A stretch of 64,000 nucleotides of DNA from Hyphomicrobiaceae bacterium (lineage in GTDB: Bacteria; Pseudomonadota; Alphaproteobacteria; Rhizobiales; Hyphomicrobiaceae), in the NCBI GenBank assembly GCA_025351355.1, contig JANXWC010000239.1, positions 1 to 64,000 on the forward strand, written 5' to 3'. Below are positions 23,493 through 31,771 of this stretch, piece after piece; position 1 is the stretch's first letter; the number at the start of each line of letters is the position of its first letter. A program made the translations under genes and the position numbers. The notes under the pieces were generated by a model. It was not told where the DNA came from. It was given only the letters and a program-made list of their open reading frames with translations, and did not search any database.

Positions 23493-24116
23493 TCAATCCG
23501 CGAGTTCGGCAACGATGGCTGCGCTGACATGGGGAAGCGCCGCCATCCGCGATCGATGCGCAATGACCCGTGGAATTCGGTGGGGATCGACGCCGTCAGC
23601 TTCGAGCCACTGCGCGAGGGTGAAAAGATAGGGATCAGCGATTGTGTAGCTTTCGCCCATCACCCACGGACCTTTCAGCATGTCGCGTTCGATCAGGTCG
23701 AAACAGGCGCTGACCGACTGCGGCACTTTTCTCTGCATCGCAGCGATGGCCGCGGGATCGTCGACCCAGCGGTGGCCGCGCATGCGGTGGGCGTGCGCGA
23801 CATGCAAGGTCGAGCAGAGGTAGCTGTTGAAGGACTGCAGCTGCGCGAAAGCGAAGGGGTCGTCGAGCGGGGCGAGTGCGGCTTCGGGAAAGCTCTGTGC
23901 AATATAAGCGAGCATCGCCGGTGTTTCGGTCAAGATGCCGCGTGGCGTGACGAGCGCCGGCACTCGACCTTTGGGATTGATTTCCAGGTAAGCTGGCGAC
24001 TGCTGCTCGGTGATGCCGAAATCGATGCGTTGCAACGCGAACGTCGCGCCGGCATCCCTCAGGGCAATGTGTGATGCCAGCGCACACGTGTGGGCGGCAT
24101 AGTAAAGCGTAAGCAT
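23493..24116 (-). CDS. Glutathione S-transferase
   Basis: A 207-residue two-domain GST. The thioredoxin-like N-domain has LTLYYAAHTCALASHIAL, NPKGRVPALVTPRG with the cis-Pro, and the Glu-Thr pair of the glutathione gamma-Glu site in LTETPAMLAYIA. The helical C-domain ends with a MGESYTIADPYLFTLAQWL segment containing the N-capping Asp motif. It is 45 bases downstream of the molybdenum hydroxylase gene on the same strand and may be the last gene of that degradation operon, where GSTs open rings or remove reactive intermediates. Confidence 0.87.
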   Translation of the reverse strand: MLTLYYAAHTCALASHIALRDAGATFALQRIDFGITEQQSPAYLEINPKGRVPALVTPRGILTETPAMLAYIAQSFPEAALAPLDDPFAFAQLQSFNSYLCSTLHVAHAHRMRGHRWVDDPAAIAAMQRKVPQSVSACFDLIERDMLKGPWVMGESYTIADPYLFTLAQWLEADGVDPHRIPRVIAHRSRMAALPHVSAAIVAELAD

Positions 24117-24161
24117 GACGAAGATTATTCCACCAAGTGTGAAGCCGCGTTCTGCCGCGTT

Positions 24162-26285
24162 CTAAAGTGTGGCGATAATCCGCTCGCGGGTCAACGGCAA
24201 GTCGCGCAAACGTACGCCCAATGCATCGGCGACGGCGTTGGCAATCGCCGCGGCCGTCGGACCCTGAGCCACCTCGCCGACGCCGAGCGGGCGATTGTCG
24301 TCCGGCCGCTCGATCAGCGAGATTTCGATTTCGGGAACTTCGGAGAATCGCAGTATCGGATAGGTGTCCCAGCTGCGCGTCGTGATGCGGCCGTCATCGA
24401 ACCGCGCCTGCTCTTTCAGCGTCCAGCTGGCAGCTTGAATGATACCGCCTTCGACCTGATTGCGGACGCCATCGGGATTGACGACAAGACCCGCATCGAC
24501 GGCGCACCAGACCTTCTCGAGCCGTACCGTCTCTTCGACACGTACATCGACAATCAATGCAAGATAACCGGCGCGGTTCTTGTAGCGACTGTAAGCGATC
24601 CCGCGTCCACGGCCGTCGCCGCGGCGTTCGCCTGCGCGCCAACCCGACATAGCCGCCGCTTTGCTTATGACTTCCCGCGCGCGCGGATCGGTCAGCAAGC
24701 CAAGTCGGAAATCGACCGGATCGGCGCCACTTTCGGCGGCCAGCTCGTCCATGAAACTTTCGATGGCGAACACGTTGGCAAAGGCACCGAGGCCGCGCAT
24801 CGACGAGGTGCGCGGCGCCAGATCAACGATGAGATGATTGTGCAGCGTCTGTTGCGGCATATCATAGGGCACCCAGGCATTGCGTGTGCCGCTGCCGCCT
24901 AGGTGCTCGGGCGCTTCCTGCGGTATGGCCTTAGGTGGCTGGCCGGGTAACTGCTCCGCGCCCAGCAGATTGACGCCGCCCCACGCACCGGGACGACGCA
25001 TATGCGGGCCGCTCCAAATAGTGGAGGTCCATGTTCGCGGTTTGCCGGACGCGTCCGTTTCCGCTTCGAGGGTGACCACCATGGGCGTGCCGAAGGGAGC
25101 CGCGGTCAATTCATCGGCGCGACTCCACAGAACGCGAACCGTCGAGCCCGGTAGGGCACAGGCGATGATGGCCGCATCGCAAGCCGCGTCATCGGCGCCG
25201 TTGTGGCCGTAGCATCCGGCGCCGGGCATGTGGATGACGTTAATTTTGTGAGCATCGAGATGCAGCGCCGAGGCGAGCGCACCCCGTAGCGGGAAGACGC
25301 CTTGCGTGTGGGTCCATACTGTCAAGCTGCCGTCCTCGAAACGCGCCAAGGCACACGATGGAGCGATGGAGCCATGCGCCAGGAACGGCTTGGAATAGGT
25401 ACGTTGCAGCCGCCGCGATATTGGGTCGGATGGTTGCTTGCCGCGAATCTCAGTGCTCGTTGCCACTGGCTTTGCTATTAGTCCGTCTGGATTTGCGTCA
25501 TCGGGCGACAGTGGGTGTCCACCCGACCATTGCAGGCACTCCGCGAGCTTTTCCGCGGCCACCACAGCCGCCCGTTCGCTGTCGGAGACGACGGCTAAAA
25601 ACGCGTTGATGCGGATGAGCTGATCGGACGGTGAGAGGAGCGCGCGCATTTCCGCATCAGATGGACCTTGCAGCTGCGCCTCAGGCCAGGGTTGGCGCAA
25701 GATGCGCGCATGGCGGACATCCGGCGGCAAGAAGTCGTGGATAAAGCATTGCGCCGCACCCGTAACCTTGGCGGCCAGATCGACGCGCGACAAACTTCGG
25801 CCGATCAGGCGTCGCTCGGTTGCAGTCTTGAGGCGTGCGATGCCCGTGGCCTTTGCGGTCAGATCGATCGATCCGGCGAGTTTCCAGTAGTCGAGGCCGG
25901 TCGCAACTCCGTCGCGGAAAATAGCGCCGTGCGAGACGGTCAGCGAACCGATCGCGCATTCGAGACGTACGGCTGCGGCGGCGCACATCAGCGCCCGAAC
26001 TTCGGCGGCCACGAGGCGCACGGAGCCGCCGGAATTTTCGACCGACAAGGAACCGGCGGTGAAGCCTTCGTTCGGCGATCGATCGGTATTACCGGCAATG
26101 TGGTCGATCTGCGACATGTCGACGTCCAGTTCGTCGGCTGCGATCTGGACGACAGCGGTCGCTATGCCCTGGCCGAGTTCGACCTTGCCGGTGGCAATCC
26201 GAACACGCCCCTTCGTCTCGAAGCCGATCCACTGCTCAAGCCGCGGATTATCCTGCAGCCCCGGCGGCAGCGTGTTGGCGATCAT
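24162..26285 (-). CDS. Xanthine dehydrogenase family molybdopterin-binding subunit (IorB-like)
   Basis: The large catalytic subunit, 707 residues, of a molybdenum hydroxylase. It opens with KGRVRIATGKVELGQGIATA and contains GAGCYGHNGADDAACDAA and SMRGLGAFANVFAIESFMDELA, motifs of the isoquinoline 1-oxidoreductase beta / aldehyde oxidase group, and the closing GVGEVAQGPTAAAIANAVADA with the active-site Glu. It hydroxylates an N-heteroaromatic ring or an aldehyde using water. Its ATG overlaps the stop of the 2Fe-2S subunit gene (ATGA). There is no FAD subunit, so electrons probably pass to a cytochrome, as in Ior-type enzymes. Confidence 0.88.
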   Translation of the reverse strand: MIANTLPPGLQDNPRLEQWIGFETKGRVRIATGKVELGQGIATAVVQIAADELDVDMSQIDHIAGNTDRSPNEGFTAGSLSVENSGGSVRLVAAEVRALMCAAAAVRLECAIGSLTVSHGAIFRDGVATGLDYWKLAGSIDLTAKATGIARLKTATERRLIGRSLSRVDLAAKVTGAAQCFIHDFLPPDVRHARILRQPWPEAQLQGPSDAEMRALLSPSDQLIRINAFLAVVSDSERAAVVAAEKLAECLQWSGGHPLSPDDANPDGLIAKPVATSTEIRGKQPSDPISRRLQRTYSKPFLAHGSIAPSCALARFEDGSLTVWTHTQGVFPLRGALASALHLDAHKINVIHMPGAGCYGHNGADDAACDAAIIACALPGSTVRVLWSRADELTAAPFGTPMVVTLEAETDASGKPRTWTSTIWSGPHMRRPGAWGGVNLLGAEQLPGQPPKAIPQEAPEHLGGSGTRNAWVPYDMPQQTLHNHLIVDLAPRTSSMRGLGAFANVFAIESFMDELAAESGADPVDFRLGLLTDPRAREVISKAAAMSGWRAGERRGDGRGRGIAYSRYKNRAGYLALIVDVRVEETVRLEKVWCAVDAGLVVNPDGVRNQVEGGIIQAASWTLKEQARFDDGRITTRSWDTYPILRFSEVPEIEISLIERPDDNRPLGVGEVAQGPTAAAIANAVADALGVRLRDLPLTRERIIATL

Positions 26286-26767
26286 GACCGCTTGCTCTTG
26301 GAGGCCATCGCCGCCGCCGCGCGTTCGACGGCGCGAATGATCCTGACGTGCGCGCCGCAGCGGCACAGATGCCGATCAAGTGCCGCAACGATATCGGCGC
26401 GCGAGGGGGTTGGATTCAGATCCAGAAGGGCTTTGGCGGACATCAAAATACCCGACAGGCAATAGCCGCATTGACCCGCCTGCTCGTCGATGAAGGCTTG
26501 TTGTAGTGGATGCAGTCCGCCAGCCGTCGCGAGCCCTTCGAGGGTTGTGACCGACACGCCCGACAGACTGTCGGCGGGTTGTGTGCAGGCGTAGACTGGT
26601 TTCCCGTCGACAAGCACGATACAGGCGCCGCAGCTTTCTGCACCGCAGCCGAACCGCGTCGCCATCAAGCCGTAGTCATTGCGCAGCACGTCGAGCAACA
26701 CGGTGCCCGATGCAGCGGTCAACGGTCGGACTACTCCATTGATGGTGAGTATCGGTTGGGTTTTCAT
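26282..26767 (-). CDS. 2Fe-2S subunit of the molybdenum hydroxylase (IorA-like)
   Basis: A 161-residue iron-sulfur subunit. The plant-type cluster ligands are FGCGAESCGACIVLVDG with a further Cys in PVYACTQPA; the second cluster, in the helical C-domain, uses GQCGYCLSGILM and HLCRCGAH. This is the standard electron-transfer subunit that moves electrons from the molybdenum centre outwards. It is translated together with the large subunit by an ATGA overlap and follows the hydrolase gene by 28 bases, within the operon that starts with the luciferase-like monooxygenase. Confidence 0.93.
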   Translation of the reverse strand: MKTQPILTINGVVRPLTAASGTVLLDVLRNDYGLMATRFGCGAESCGACIVLVDGKPVYACTQPADSLSGVSVTTLEGLATAGGLHPLQQAFIDEQAGQCGYCLSGILMSAKALLDLNPTPSRADIVAALDRHLCRCGAHVRIIRAVERAAAAMASKSKRS

Positions 26768-26795
26768 CGCGCTGCTGCGGTTTCAGGTGCGTGGG

Positions 26796-27587
26796 CTATA
26801 ATCCGAGAAATGCGGCGATGGCCATATCGAAGCCTTTGGCATTATCGATGTTCGGCAAATGCGCGGCGTCGTCGATGATGGCAAGGCGCGCGCCTTGAAC
26901 GCGATCGGCCATTTGCTGCATGGCGACAACGGGGGCGCCGAGATCTTCACGGCCGACGACAAAGAGTGTGGGCGTTTTGATGCGCGGCATGTCTTTCAGA
27001 TAGTCGAGGCGCTTCAGCGCTTCGGCGCAACCGATGTAGCCGGCGACCGGCGTTGCCAGAATCATGGCTTCGATGCGCTTGACCGTCTCCGGGTTAGCGG
27101 CGCGAAACGCCGGCACCAGCCAACGCTCAAGGGTGCCGCCGACAATCGATGCCATGCCGCCCTTGCCGAGTGCTGCGATACGATCGTCCCAACTTTTCAC
27201 AAAGCCCTCGGGACCGTCGGCGCGGGCATCGCACACAACGAGCTTTTCTAGCCGGTCAGGATGCTGCAACGCCAAGCCGATGCCGGTCATGCCACCGAGC
27301 GACAGACCCATGAATGCGGCTCGGGAAATTTTCAACGCGTCGAAGAGCGCAATCACATCTGCGATCAACAAATCAAACGTATATGGCCCTGCCGGCGCAC
27401 TGCTGTGTCCATGACCGCGCGTGTCGTAGCGCACCACACGATATTTCTGCTTCAAGTGAGCGATCTGACCGTCCCACATTGTGTGGTCGGACGCGAGGCT
27501 GTTCGACAGTACTAACCAAGGCATCGCGGAGTGAAGGTCGCCATCGGTACGGACGAAAATCTCACCGCCGTTCACGGGAACACGCAT
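26796..27587 (-). CDS. Alpha/beta hydrolase, 3-oxoadipate enol-lactonase-like
   Basis: A 263-residue alpha/beta hydrolase close to PcaD in layout: LVLSNSLASDHTMWDGQI (oxyanion region), RVVRYDTRGHGHSSAPAGP, the nucleophile elbow AAFMGLSLGGMTGIGLA with Ser, an acidic residue in LFVVGREDLGAP, and His in IDDAAHLPNIDN. PcaD opens beta-ketoadipate enol-lactone in the protocatechuate and catechol branches; here no other pca gene is present, and the operon partners are a flavin monooxygenase and a molybdenum hydroxylase, so a lactone or similar intermediate of another ring is a better guess. Confidence 0.83.
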   Translation of the reverse strand: MRVPVNGGEIFVRTDGDLHSAMPWLVLSNSLASDHTMWDGQIAHLKQKYRVVRYDTRGHGHSSAPAGPYTFDLLIADVIALFDALKISRAAFMGLSLGGMTGIGLALQHPDRLEKLVVCDARADGPEGFVKSWDDRIAALGKGGMASIVGGTLERWLVPAFRAANPETVKRIEAMILATPVAGYIGCAEALKRLDYLKDMPRIKTPTLFVVGREDLGAPVVAMQQMADRVQGARLAIIDDAAHLPNIDNAKGFDMAIAAFLGL

Positions 27588-27607
27588 CAGGGATAGCCCT
27601 TCTATTA

Positions 27608-28717
27608 TTATTCGGCCGCAGCCTTTGCCGACGTCTTGATGGCCGCGTTGACGCTAGGCATCACCTTCTCGGCCATCAGCACCATGGAGCGGCGCCCAAG
27701 TTCGACGTCGGCCCAATCGTGGCCGGGATATAGCAACGTGCCGAAATCGCCGACCTCTTCGCGGAAGGCAAGGATCTGATCGGCCACCTTGTCCGGTGTA
27801 CCGTGGATGATCAGGTTATCGCAAATGTAGTCGATCGTCACGGCGCTGTCGGGCATATCGCGTGACGTTTTGAACAACTCGCCGCGGCCATTCTTGATCA
27901 ACTTCGTGCCGAGCGACGCGTAATATTGCCGGTAAGGGCTGGTAGCCGCCATGGCATAATCCCGCGCCGTTTTGGCGTCATCGGCTACAAAAATGCTTTT
28001 GGCGACGCGCCAGTTGGCCGCGTCCACCCGTCGGCCCGCTTTCTCGCATCCCTCGACATAGCGCGGCCAGTGGCTTTTCACCCACACCGGCATCAGAAAG
28101 TTGGCCGAGATCGGATCCCAACCGCGCGCCGCCGCTTCCGTCACACCCTTGGAGTGGGGAGCGACCGCGGTGACGACGATCGGCGGATGCGGGCGTTGCA
28201 GCGGCTTTGGAATGTAGCCCTGCCCGATTTCGGGAATCAGCGTTCGCTTGGTCGAAATTTTCCAGTATTTGCCGTCGAGATCATAGGGCGCTTCAGTGGT
28301 CCACAGCGCGAGGACTTGGTTGATGGCCTCAAGAAACATCTCATTGCGGTTGGCGTCGAGATTGCCAAAAATTTCGGCGTCCGAAAGCAGCCCACCCGGA
28401 GAGATCCCGAAAATGAAACGGCCGTCCAGGAGATGATCGAGCATGGCGATGCTGGCCGCGACCTGCGCCGGATGGTTGTTCGGCATATTGACGGTGCCGG
28501 TGCCAAGACGAATACGTTTGGTGTCGTTGACCAGGGTTGCCAGAAAAAGCATGCCGGACGTGATGTTTTCCGCCCGATCGGTGACGTGCTCGCCGACATA
28601 GCCCTCGGTGAAGCCCAACTCGTCGGCAAGAATAAACGCTGCGCGATCCTCACGCAGCGCAACGCGCCAATCCTTGCTGACGGGATGGATCGGCATGGTA
28701 AAATAGCCGAGGTTCAT
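27608..28717 (-). CDS. LLM-class flavin-dependent monooxygenase
   Basis: A 369-residue luciferase-like TIM-barrel enzyme: MNLGYFTMPIHP, ADELGFTEGYVGEHVTD, IRLGTGTVNMPNNHPAQVA, and FIFGISPGGLLSDAEIFG are typical of the limonene monooxygenase/alkanal monooxygenase group. Such enzymes use reduced FMN supplied by a separate reductase to oxygenate organic molecules. It is the first gene of a minus-strand run with the enol-lactonase-like hydrolase (20-base gap), the molybdenum hydroxylase and GST, so it probably takes part in the same ring-degradation pathway. Substrate unknown. Confidence 0.87.
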   Translation of the reverse strand: MNLGYFTMPIHPVSKDWRVALREDRAAFILADELGFTEGYVGEHVTDRAENITSGMLFLATLVNDTKRIRLGTGTVNMPNNHPAQVAASIAMLDHLLDGRFIFGISPGGLLSDAEIFGNLDANRNEMFLEAINQVLALWTTEAPYDLDGKYWKISTKRTLIPEIGQGYIPKPLQRPHPPIVVTAVAPHSKGVTEAAARGWDPISANFLMPVWVKSHWPRYVEGCEKAGRRVDAANWRVAKSIFVADDAKTARDYAMAATSPYRQYYASLGTKLIKNGRGELFKTSRDMPDSAVTIDYICDNLIIHGTPDKVADQILAFREEVGDFGTLLYPGHDWADVELGRRSMVLMAEKVMPSVNAAIKTSAKAAAE

Positions 28718-28860
28718 GGTTCGCCCTCTATTGCGGAAATTGGGTCGCGCGCATTTGTTCTGGTTGTGGTACCGGAGGTTCAGCCCGGACTGAAATCATT
28801 TAAACGGCACTGCCGCATCGGAAAAAGTGATGCGCTTTGATTTGCTGATTGACAGCTGCC

Positions 28861-29322
28861 TCACAAGGGTTTCGCAATCCATTCTTCATGGAGTTTCGTG
28901 CCGGCAGCGCGCAAGATCTTGGCAATGGGGCAAAAGCGACCGAGCTCTGCTTTGATAAAATGCATTTGTTGCGCCGTCGCGTCCGTGTCGACTGAGATCC
29001 TCAGAGTAACCTCAGGAAAGGGAACGTCGATCTCGGTCTCCAGTGCAGCGCCGCGCCGGTCGAGTTTGGCGTGCGCGTCAACGCGCAGATTGCGGAACGT
29101 CACGCCCTCGCGATGGGCGATTCGCGTAGCGACGACATTGGTGCAACCGATCAGGGAGGCCATCAGTGTTTCAGTCGGCGTCAATCCCATATTCGTGCCT
29201 TGACGGGCAACCGGTTCATCGATGATGACGGAGACATCGCGCGTCGTCACCTTAGTGCGGGCGTGCGTTTCGCCGTGGCCACTCAGGCGTTGGTCGATCA
29301 CAGTTTTCATAACGACGGCCAC
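28861..29322 (-). CDS. OsmC family protein
   Basis: A 153-residue OsmC/Ohr-fold protein with the two redox Cys in context: MASLIGCTNVVATRIAHREG and ELGRFCPIAKILRAAG. The family reduces organic hydroperoxides through these Cys, or in some branches acts on thiol-linked compounds. GTNMGLTPTETL is the usual lead-in. It sits between the LLM monooxygenase and a DUF1330 gene on the same strand, suggesting protection against peroxides from the oxygenase reactions. It is distinct from the Ohr encoded at 58203. Confidence 0.85.
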   Translation of the reverse strand: MAVVMKTVIDQRLSGHGETHARTKVTTRDVSVIIDEPVARQGTNMGLTPTETLMASLIGCTNVVATRIAHREGVTFRNLRVDAHAKLDRRGAALETEIDVPFPEVTLRISVDTDATAQQMHFIKAELGRFCPIAKILRAAGTKLHEEWIAKPL

Positions 29323-29334
29323 GGCAGGCTCCTA

Positions 29335-29640
29335 TTAAACAGCAGTTGCGTCACCGCCGTCGACGATGATGATTTCAACATCACCGGCGCCACCTTTGCG
29401 ATGGGCAGCGGCTTCTTGATATTCGGGCGACTGGTGGCAGGCGACGGCATCGGCGAAAGTCGGAAATTCAATTACCACGAAGCGGCCGAACTTTTCAGGT
29501 CCTTCAAGTATCTTGAACTTTCCGCCACGCGCCAAAACCTTGCCGCTAAATTTGGCGATGATCGCCGGCACCCTGTCGGTATAGCGCTTATAGGCGACGG
29601 GTTCGTTGATTTTCGATCGGGCAACCCAATAGGCCGTCAT
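29335..29640 (-). CDS. DUF1330 domain protein
   Basis: A 101-residue protein of the DUF1330 group (dimeric alpha-beta barrel): MTAYWVARSKINEPVAYKRY, GKVLARGGKFKILEGPEKF and VVIEFPTFADAVACHQSPEYQEAAAHR, the last being the family hallmark. No reaction is firmly known for the family. Its stop is 12 bases before the OsmC start, so the two are almost certainly co-transcribed. The gene faces away from the cupin gene across a 232-base gap that should contain two divergent promoters. Confidence 0.85.
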   Translation of the reverse strand: MTAYWVARSKINEPVAYKRYTDRVPAIIAKFSGKVLARGGKFKILEGPEKFGRFVVIEFPTFADAVACHQSPEYQEAAAHRKGGAGDVEIIIVDGGDATAV

Positions 29641-29872
29641 GATGGTTCACTCCGGGTTGTTTCAGAACAAGCCTGTTGCCCGTCATGCACAAGCAAGTAC
29701 AAATCAGTGTTCAAGATTGACCGCCTCAAGTCAAAGCATCAACCGTGATCGTCGACATCAGGCTCCGTGATCGTATTCACAACACTGTGCCCGACTGATA
29801 GCACTTGGTGAGCAATGCGCATTTGGTAAAGTTCTTCCGCGATGCGCAGAGGGCAACCTGAGGATATAAGTC

Positions 29873-30310
29873 ATGGCCGCCTACCAACTGATTGCGCCGA
29901 AAGGGTCCTTCGACCAATGGCCTGACGGCATGAAAGCAGAAATGGTGGCCAACGCGATGTGCCCCGTCGTCGGCTCGACATTGGTATCGGAAACCGATCA
30001 AGTACGCGTCTGGCATTTGCTCATTGCGGCGGGCACACGCTGCACGTTTCACCGTCACGTGCTCAACTATTTCTGGACGTGCCACACTCACGGTCGTGCA
30101 CGCGGTTACTATGAAGACGGCTCGATTACGGAGACAACGCATTTTCCTGGCGATACGAAACATATGACGTACGGCACGGGCGAGTATCTGGTGCACGCCG
30201 TCGAGAATATCGGCAGCACCGATTTATTGTTCACGACCGTCGAATTCCTGCACAGCGCCAATGCGCCGTTGCCGGTCCCGGACGGCGTCCGATTGAAGGT
30301 TGCGGCGTGA
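29873..30310 (+). CDS. Small cupin-like protein
   Basis: A 145-residue single-domain protein with a cupin pattern: TFHRHVLNYFWTCHTHG (His ligands), GDTKHMTYGTGEYLVHAVENIG (second motif with a His) and a closing FTTVEFLHSANAP strand. Cupins bind a metal and act as dioxygenases, isomerases or sensors; the sequence does not tell which. It is the first gene of a plus-strand run that continues with an amidohydrolase and an opine-oxidase-like enzyme, so an enzymatic role in that pathway is likely. Confidence 0.65.
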   Translation: MAAYQLIAPKGSFDQWPDGMKAEMVANAMCPVVGSTLVSETDQVRVWHLLIAAGTRCTFHRHVLNYFWTCHTHGRARGYYEDGSITETTHFPGDTKHMTYGTGEYLVHAVENIGSTDLLFTTVEFLHSANAPLPVPDGVRLKVAA

Positions 30311-30356
30311 CGGAGATACCACGCGAAATTTGATCTTATTGGGAATGGAAACATCG

Positions 30357-31418
30357 ATGACGCAGTGGAATAAATACACGCCGACAGCGGCGCGGTCGCA
30401 CGGCAAACCCGGTCGCGAAAGTCGACCCAAGAGCGTCACGATCGATATCCACGCGCATGTGGGCGTGCCGGCGGCGGCCGAAATCGCAAAGCCGCATCTG
30501 GATCTCGCGTCTGTTCCCTTGTTTCAATTCGCCAATGCTGAGACGCGAGCGCTCAACCAGAAGCAGGAAGCCGATATCATCGCACGGTCGCCGTTGGCCA
30601 ACCGCATCGCCGATCTCGATGCCATGGGTATCGACATCCAGGTGGTGATGCCGCCGCCGCCGCAGTGCTACTATACGGTACCGCTCGACATCGCCGTCAA
30701 GGCAACTCGCGTGCTCAACGACGGGATCGCCGAATTTGTGGCGCTGAAGCCGGATCGGTTTGTCGGCCTCGGCAGCGTGCCGATGACGGACGCGGGTGAA
30801 GCGGTCAAAGAATTGGACCGCTGCATGGGGCCATTGGGCCTGAAAGGCGTCCAGATTCTGACAAACATCGCGGGCAGGGAGTTGTCCGACCCAATGTTCG
30901 CGCCGTTCTGGAAGCGGGCGGAAGAGCTTGGCGCGTTCATCGTTCTGCATCCGCTGGGGTTTACGCAAGCCGAACGTTTGCAACGGTTTTCGTTCAATAA
31001 CGTGATCGGCAATCCGCTGGAGACCACCATTGCGCTGCATTATCTGATTTTTGACGGCGTACTGGAGCGGCATCGGAAGTTGAAGATCCTGGCGGTGCAT
31101 GGCGGCGGTTATCTGGCGTCGTATTCCGGTCGCATCGATCATGCGTGGGGTGCGCGTTCGGATAGTCATGGCCAGCTGTCGCATCCGCCTACCACCTATC
31201 TGAAGCGCATCTACTTCGACACCATCGTGTTCACGCCGCATCAGCTGGCGGAACTCGTGCGCCTCTACGGTGCCCACCAGATCGTCATGGGCACGGACTA
31301 TCCGTTCGATATGGCCGACTACGACCCGGTCGGGCACGTCGTCGATACCGGCTTCGACGCGGCGGCGACCGCGCTGATCTGTGGCGGCAACGCGCAACGT
31401 CTGCTCGGTTTGAAATAG
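30357..31418 (+). CDS. ACMSD-like amidohydrolase
   Basis: About 353 residues of the amidohydrolase-2 group (ACMSD / resorcylate decarboxylase-like). Metal ligands: the HxH in TIDIHAHVGVP, His in AFIVLHPLGF, His in LKILAVHGGGYLASYSGRI, and Asp in IVMGTDYPFDMADY. Members decarboxylate or hydrolyse carboxylated substrates using Zn2+. The ATG used has GGAA about seven bases upstream; ATG 30345 is equally possible, and both follow the cupin stop within 50 bases. It is 26 bases before the first subunit gene of the HcnABC-like dehydrogenase, so it probably acts on the same compound. Confidence 0.85.
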   Translation: MTQWNKYTPTAARSHGKPGRESRPKSVTIDIHAHVGVPAAAEIAKPHLDLASVPLFQFANAETRALNQKQEADIIARSPLANRIADLDAMGIDIQVVMPPPPQCYYTVPLDIAVKATRVLNDGIAEFVALKPDRFVGLGSVPMTDAGEAVKELDRCMGPLGLKGVQILTNIAGRELSDPMFAPFWKRAEELGAFIVLHPLGFTQAERLQRFSFNNVIGNPLETTIALHYLIFDGVLERHRKLKILAVHGGGYLASYSGRIDHAWGARSDSHGQLSHPPTTYLKRIYFDTIVFTPHQLAELVRLYGAHQIVMGTDYPFDMADYDPVGHVVDTGFDAAATALICGGNAQRLLGLK

Positions 31419-31444
31419 GACGGCTCGACCACGGTGCGGCGCCA

Positions 31445-31771
31445 ATGACAGCTCAGTTCAAACAGAACCAACAGACCCATGGTGCGGCGCTGCTGGTGCG
31501 GATCAAGCCGCGGACCAGCGCGCTCGTGCGCTTCACAATCGACGGCAGGCCGGCGACGGCCCACATCGGTGATACCATTCTCACCGCGCTCCTGCTCAAT
31601 CAGGCGCACGTGCGTGACTTCGAGTTCGGCGGCAGCCAGCGCGCCGGATTTTGTTTGATGGGTGCGTGCCAGGATTGTTGGGTGCGGCTCAGGAGTGGGC
31701 CCCGCGTTCGCGCGTGCACCGCGCTGATCGAAGAGACGATGGCTATCTGCACCGAGGGCCGCGCCGTATGA
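31445..31771 (+). CDS. HcnA-like 2Fe-2S subunit of an amino-acid/opine dehydrogenase
   Basis: A 108-residue ferredoxin-like subunit with the cluster motif AGFCLMGACQDCWVRL (Cys-x4-Cys-x2-Cys) and the fourth Cys in VRACTALIE. It matches the small subunit of HCN synthase (HcnA), hydroxyproline dehydrogenases and opine oxidases, and the N-terminal part of sarcosine oxidase alpha. It carries electrons from the flavin subunits. Its stop overlaps the next start (ATGA), and the three subunit genes are coupled throughout. Confidence 0.85.
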   Translation: MTAQFKQNQQTHGAALLVRIKPRTSALVRFTIDGRPATAHIGDTILTALLLNQAHVRDFEFGGSQRAGFCLMGACQDCWVRLRSGPRVRACTALIEETMAICTEGRAV

